Position numbers and translations under genes: made by a program
Origin: Chitinivibrionales bacterium
Lineage (GTDB): Bacteria > Fibrobacterota > Chitinivibrionia > Chitinivibrionales > WJMI01
Direction: 5' to 3'
NCBI GenBank assembly: GCA_014729595.1
Contig: WJJU01000007.1
Location: 1 to 5,098, forward strand
DNA length: 5,098 nucleotides
Part shown: positions 4,991 to 5,098 of the stretch, in pieces
How the letters are laid out: each line of letters opens with the position of its first letter
How positions within the stretch are numbered: position 1 is the stretch's first letter
Notes under the pieces: generated by a model
Databases searched by the model: none
What the model was told of the DNA's origin: nothing
What the model saw: the letters and a program-made list of their open reading frames with translations, nothing else

Positions 4991-5098
4991 ATGGCGGCAT
5001 TCATGGTTTTGGATAGCAATCTCGCAGTCGATACTATTAGCGGCTCAACGATTGATTATGTTGTCGAGAAAATCATTCAAACGACACAGCCAACAAAA
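4991..5098 (+). CDS. Possible 5' end of an unrecognised gene running off the right edge
   Basis: From ATG 4991 the frame stays open for all 36 remaining codons to the window edge: MAAFMVLDSNLAVDTISG, continuing with TIDYVVEKIIQTTQPTK. The peptide is plausible, but no Shine-Dalgarno site precedes it and I do not recognise a family. The frame is also open upstream to a TGA at 4901-4903, encoding a very hydrophobic stretch (LYIIIVII) without a start codon. Without the sequence beyond the window this is only a candidate. A terminator-like hairpin sits just before it. Confidence 0.25.
   Translation, partial: MAAFMVLDSNLAVDTISGSTIDYVVEKIIQTTQPTK

Noticed and set aside
3600..5098. Search for intron domain V (AGC..GAAA..ACGUACGGUU type hairpin) to complete the group II intron
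   Set aside because: No match to the catalytic domain V pattern was found on either side of the RAYT element, so a complete or interrupted-but-whole intron is not supported.

Overview
The window looks like an accessory or intergenic stretch of a bacterial chromosome. It holds one complete host-type gene surrounded by remnants of at least three kinds of mobile element. The main gene encodes a secreted, multi-domain adhesive or carbohydrate-binding-like protein. Together with a RAYT-type transposase framed by GGGGTC-rich ends, this resembles marine or sediment PVC-group bacteria (Kiritimatiellota, Verrucomicrobiota, Planctomycetota). That placement is a guess from gene style; no marker gene is present.

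Layout, left to right. At 1-147 (minus strand) the C-terminal part of an IS256-family transposase runs off the left edge; its N-terminal part is missing upstream. Positions 148-562 are AT-rich with no convincing gene. Positions 563-716 form a sharply bounded, G/C-run-rich island with several nested inverted repeats, a candidate structured RNA or intergenic repeat. Positions 744-1061 hold an open frame with coding-like codon use but no proper start, probably a gene fragment. Positions 1062-1651 are non-coding as far as I can tell, with a 10-bp tandem repeat and leader hairpins.

The only well-formed host gene is at 1667-3283. It has a strong Shine-Dalgarno site, a signal peptide, one fibronectin type III domain and about nine repeats of 42-47 residues that I read as three consecutive beta-trefoils. 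A strong intrinsic terminator follows at 3353-3390. Directly after its T-rich tail, from 3391, the sequence has the features of domain I of a group IIC intron: a GTGCGCCC 5' end, the CGC-AAGGG block, a GNRA hairpin and the ATCT-AAG-AAGC block. Group IIC introns are known to insert just behind intrinsic terminators, so sequence and position support each other. No reverse transcriptase and no domain V are visible, so only the 5' end remains.

Immediately beyond lies a RAYT (Y1 HUH transposase-like) gene at 3849-4658 (minus strand). It is flanked by ~30-bp inverted repeats at 3676-3705 and 4798-4827, with extra GGGGTC copies at the left end. The last 270 bases are intergenic apart from a small palindrome, a weak terminator-like hairpin and an open frame (4991 onward) that leaves the window.

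Only the secreted protein gene and the RAYT look intact. The rest records repeated insertion and decay.
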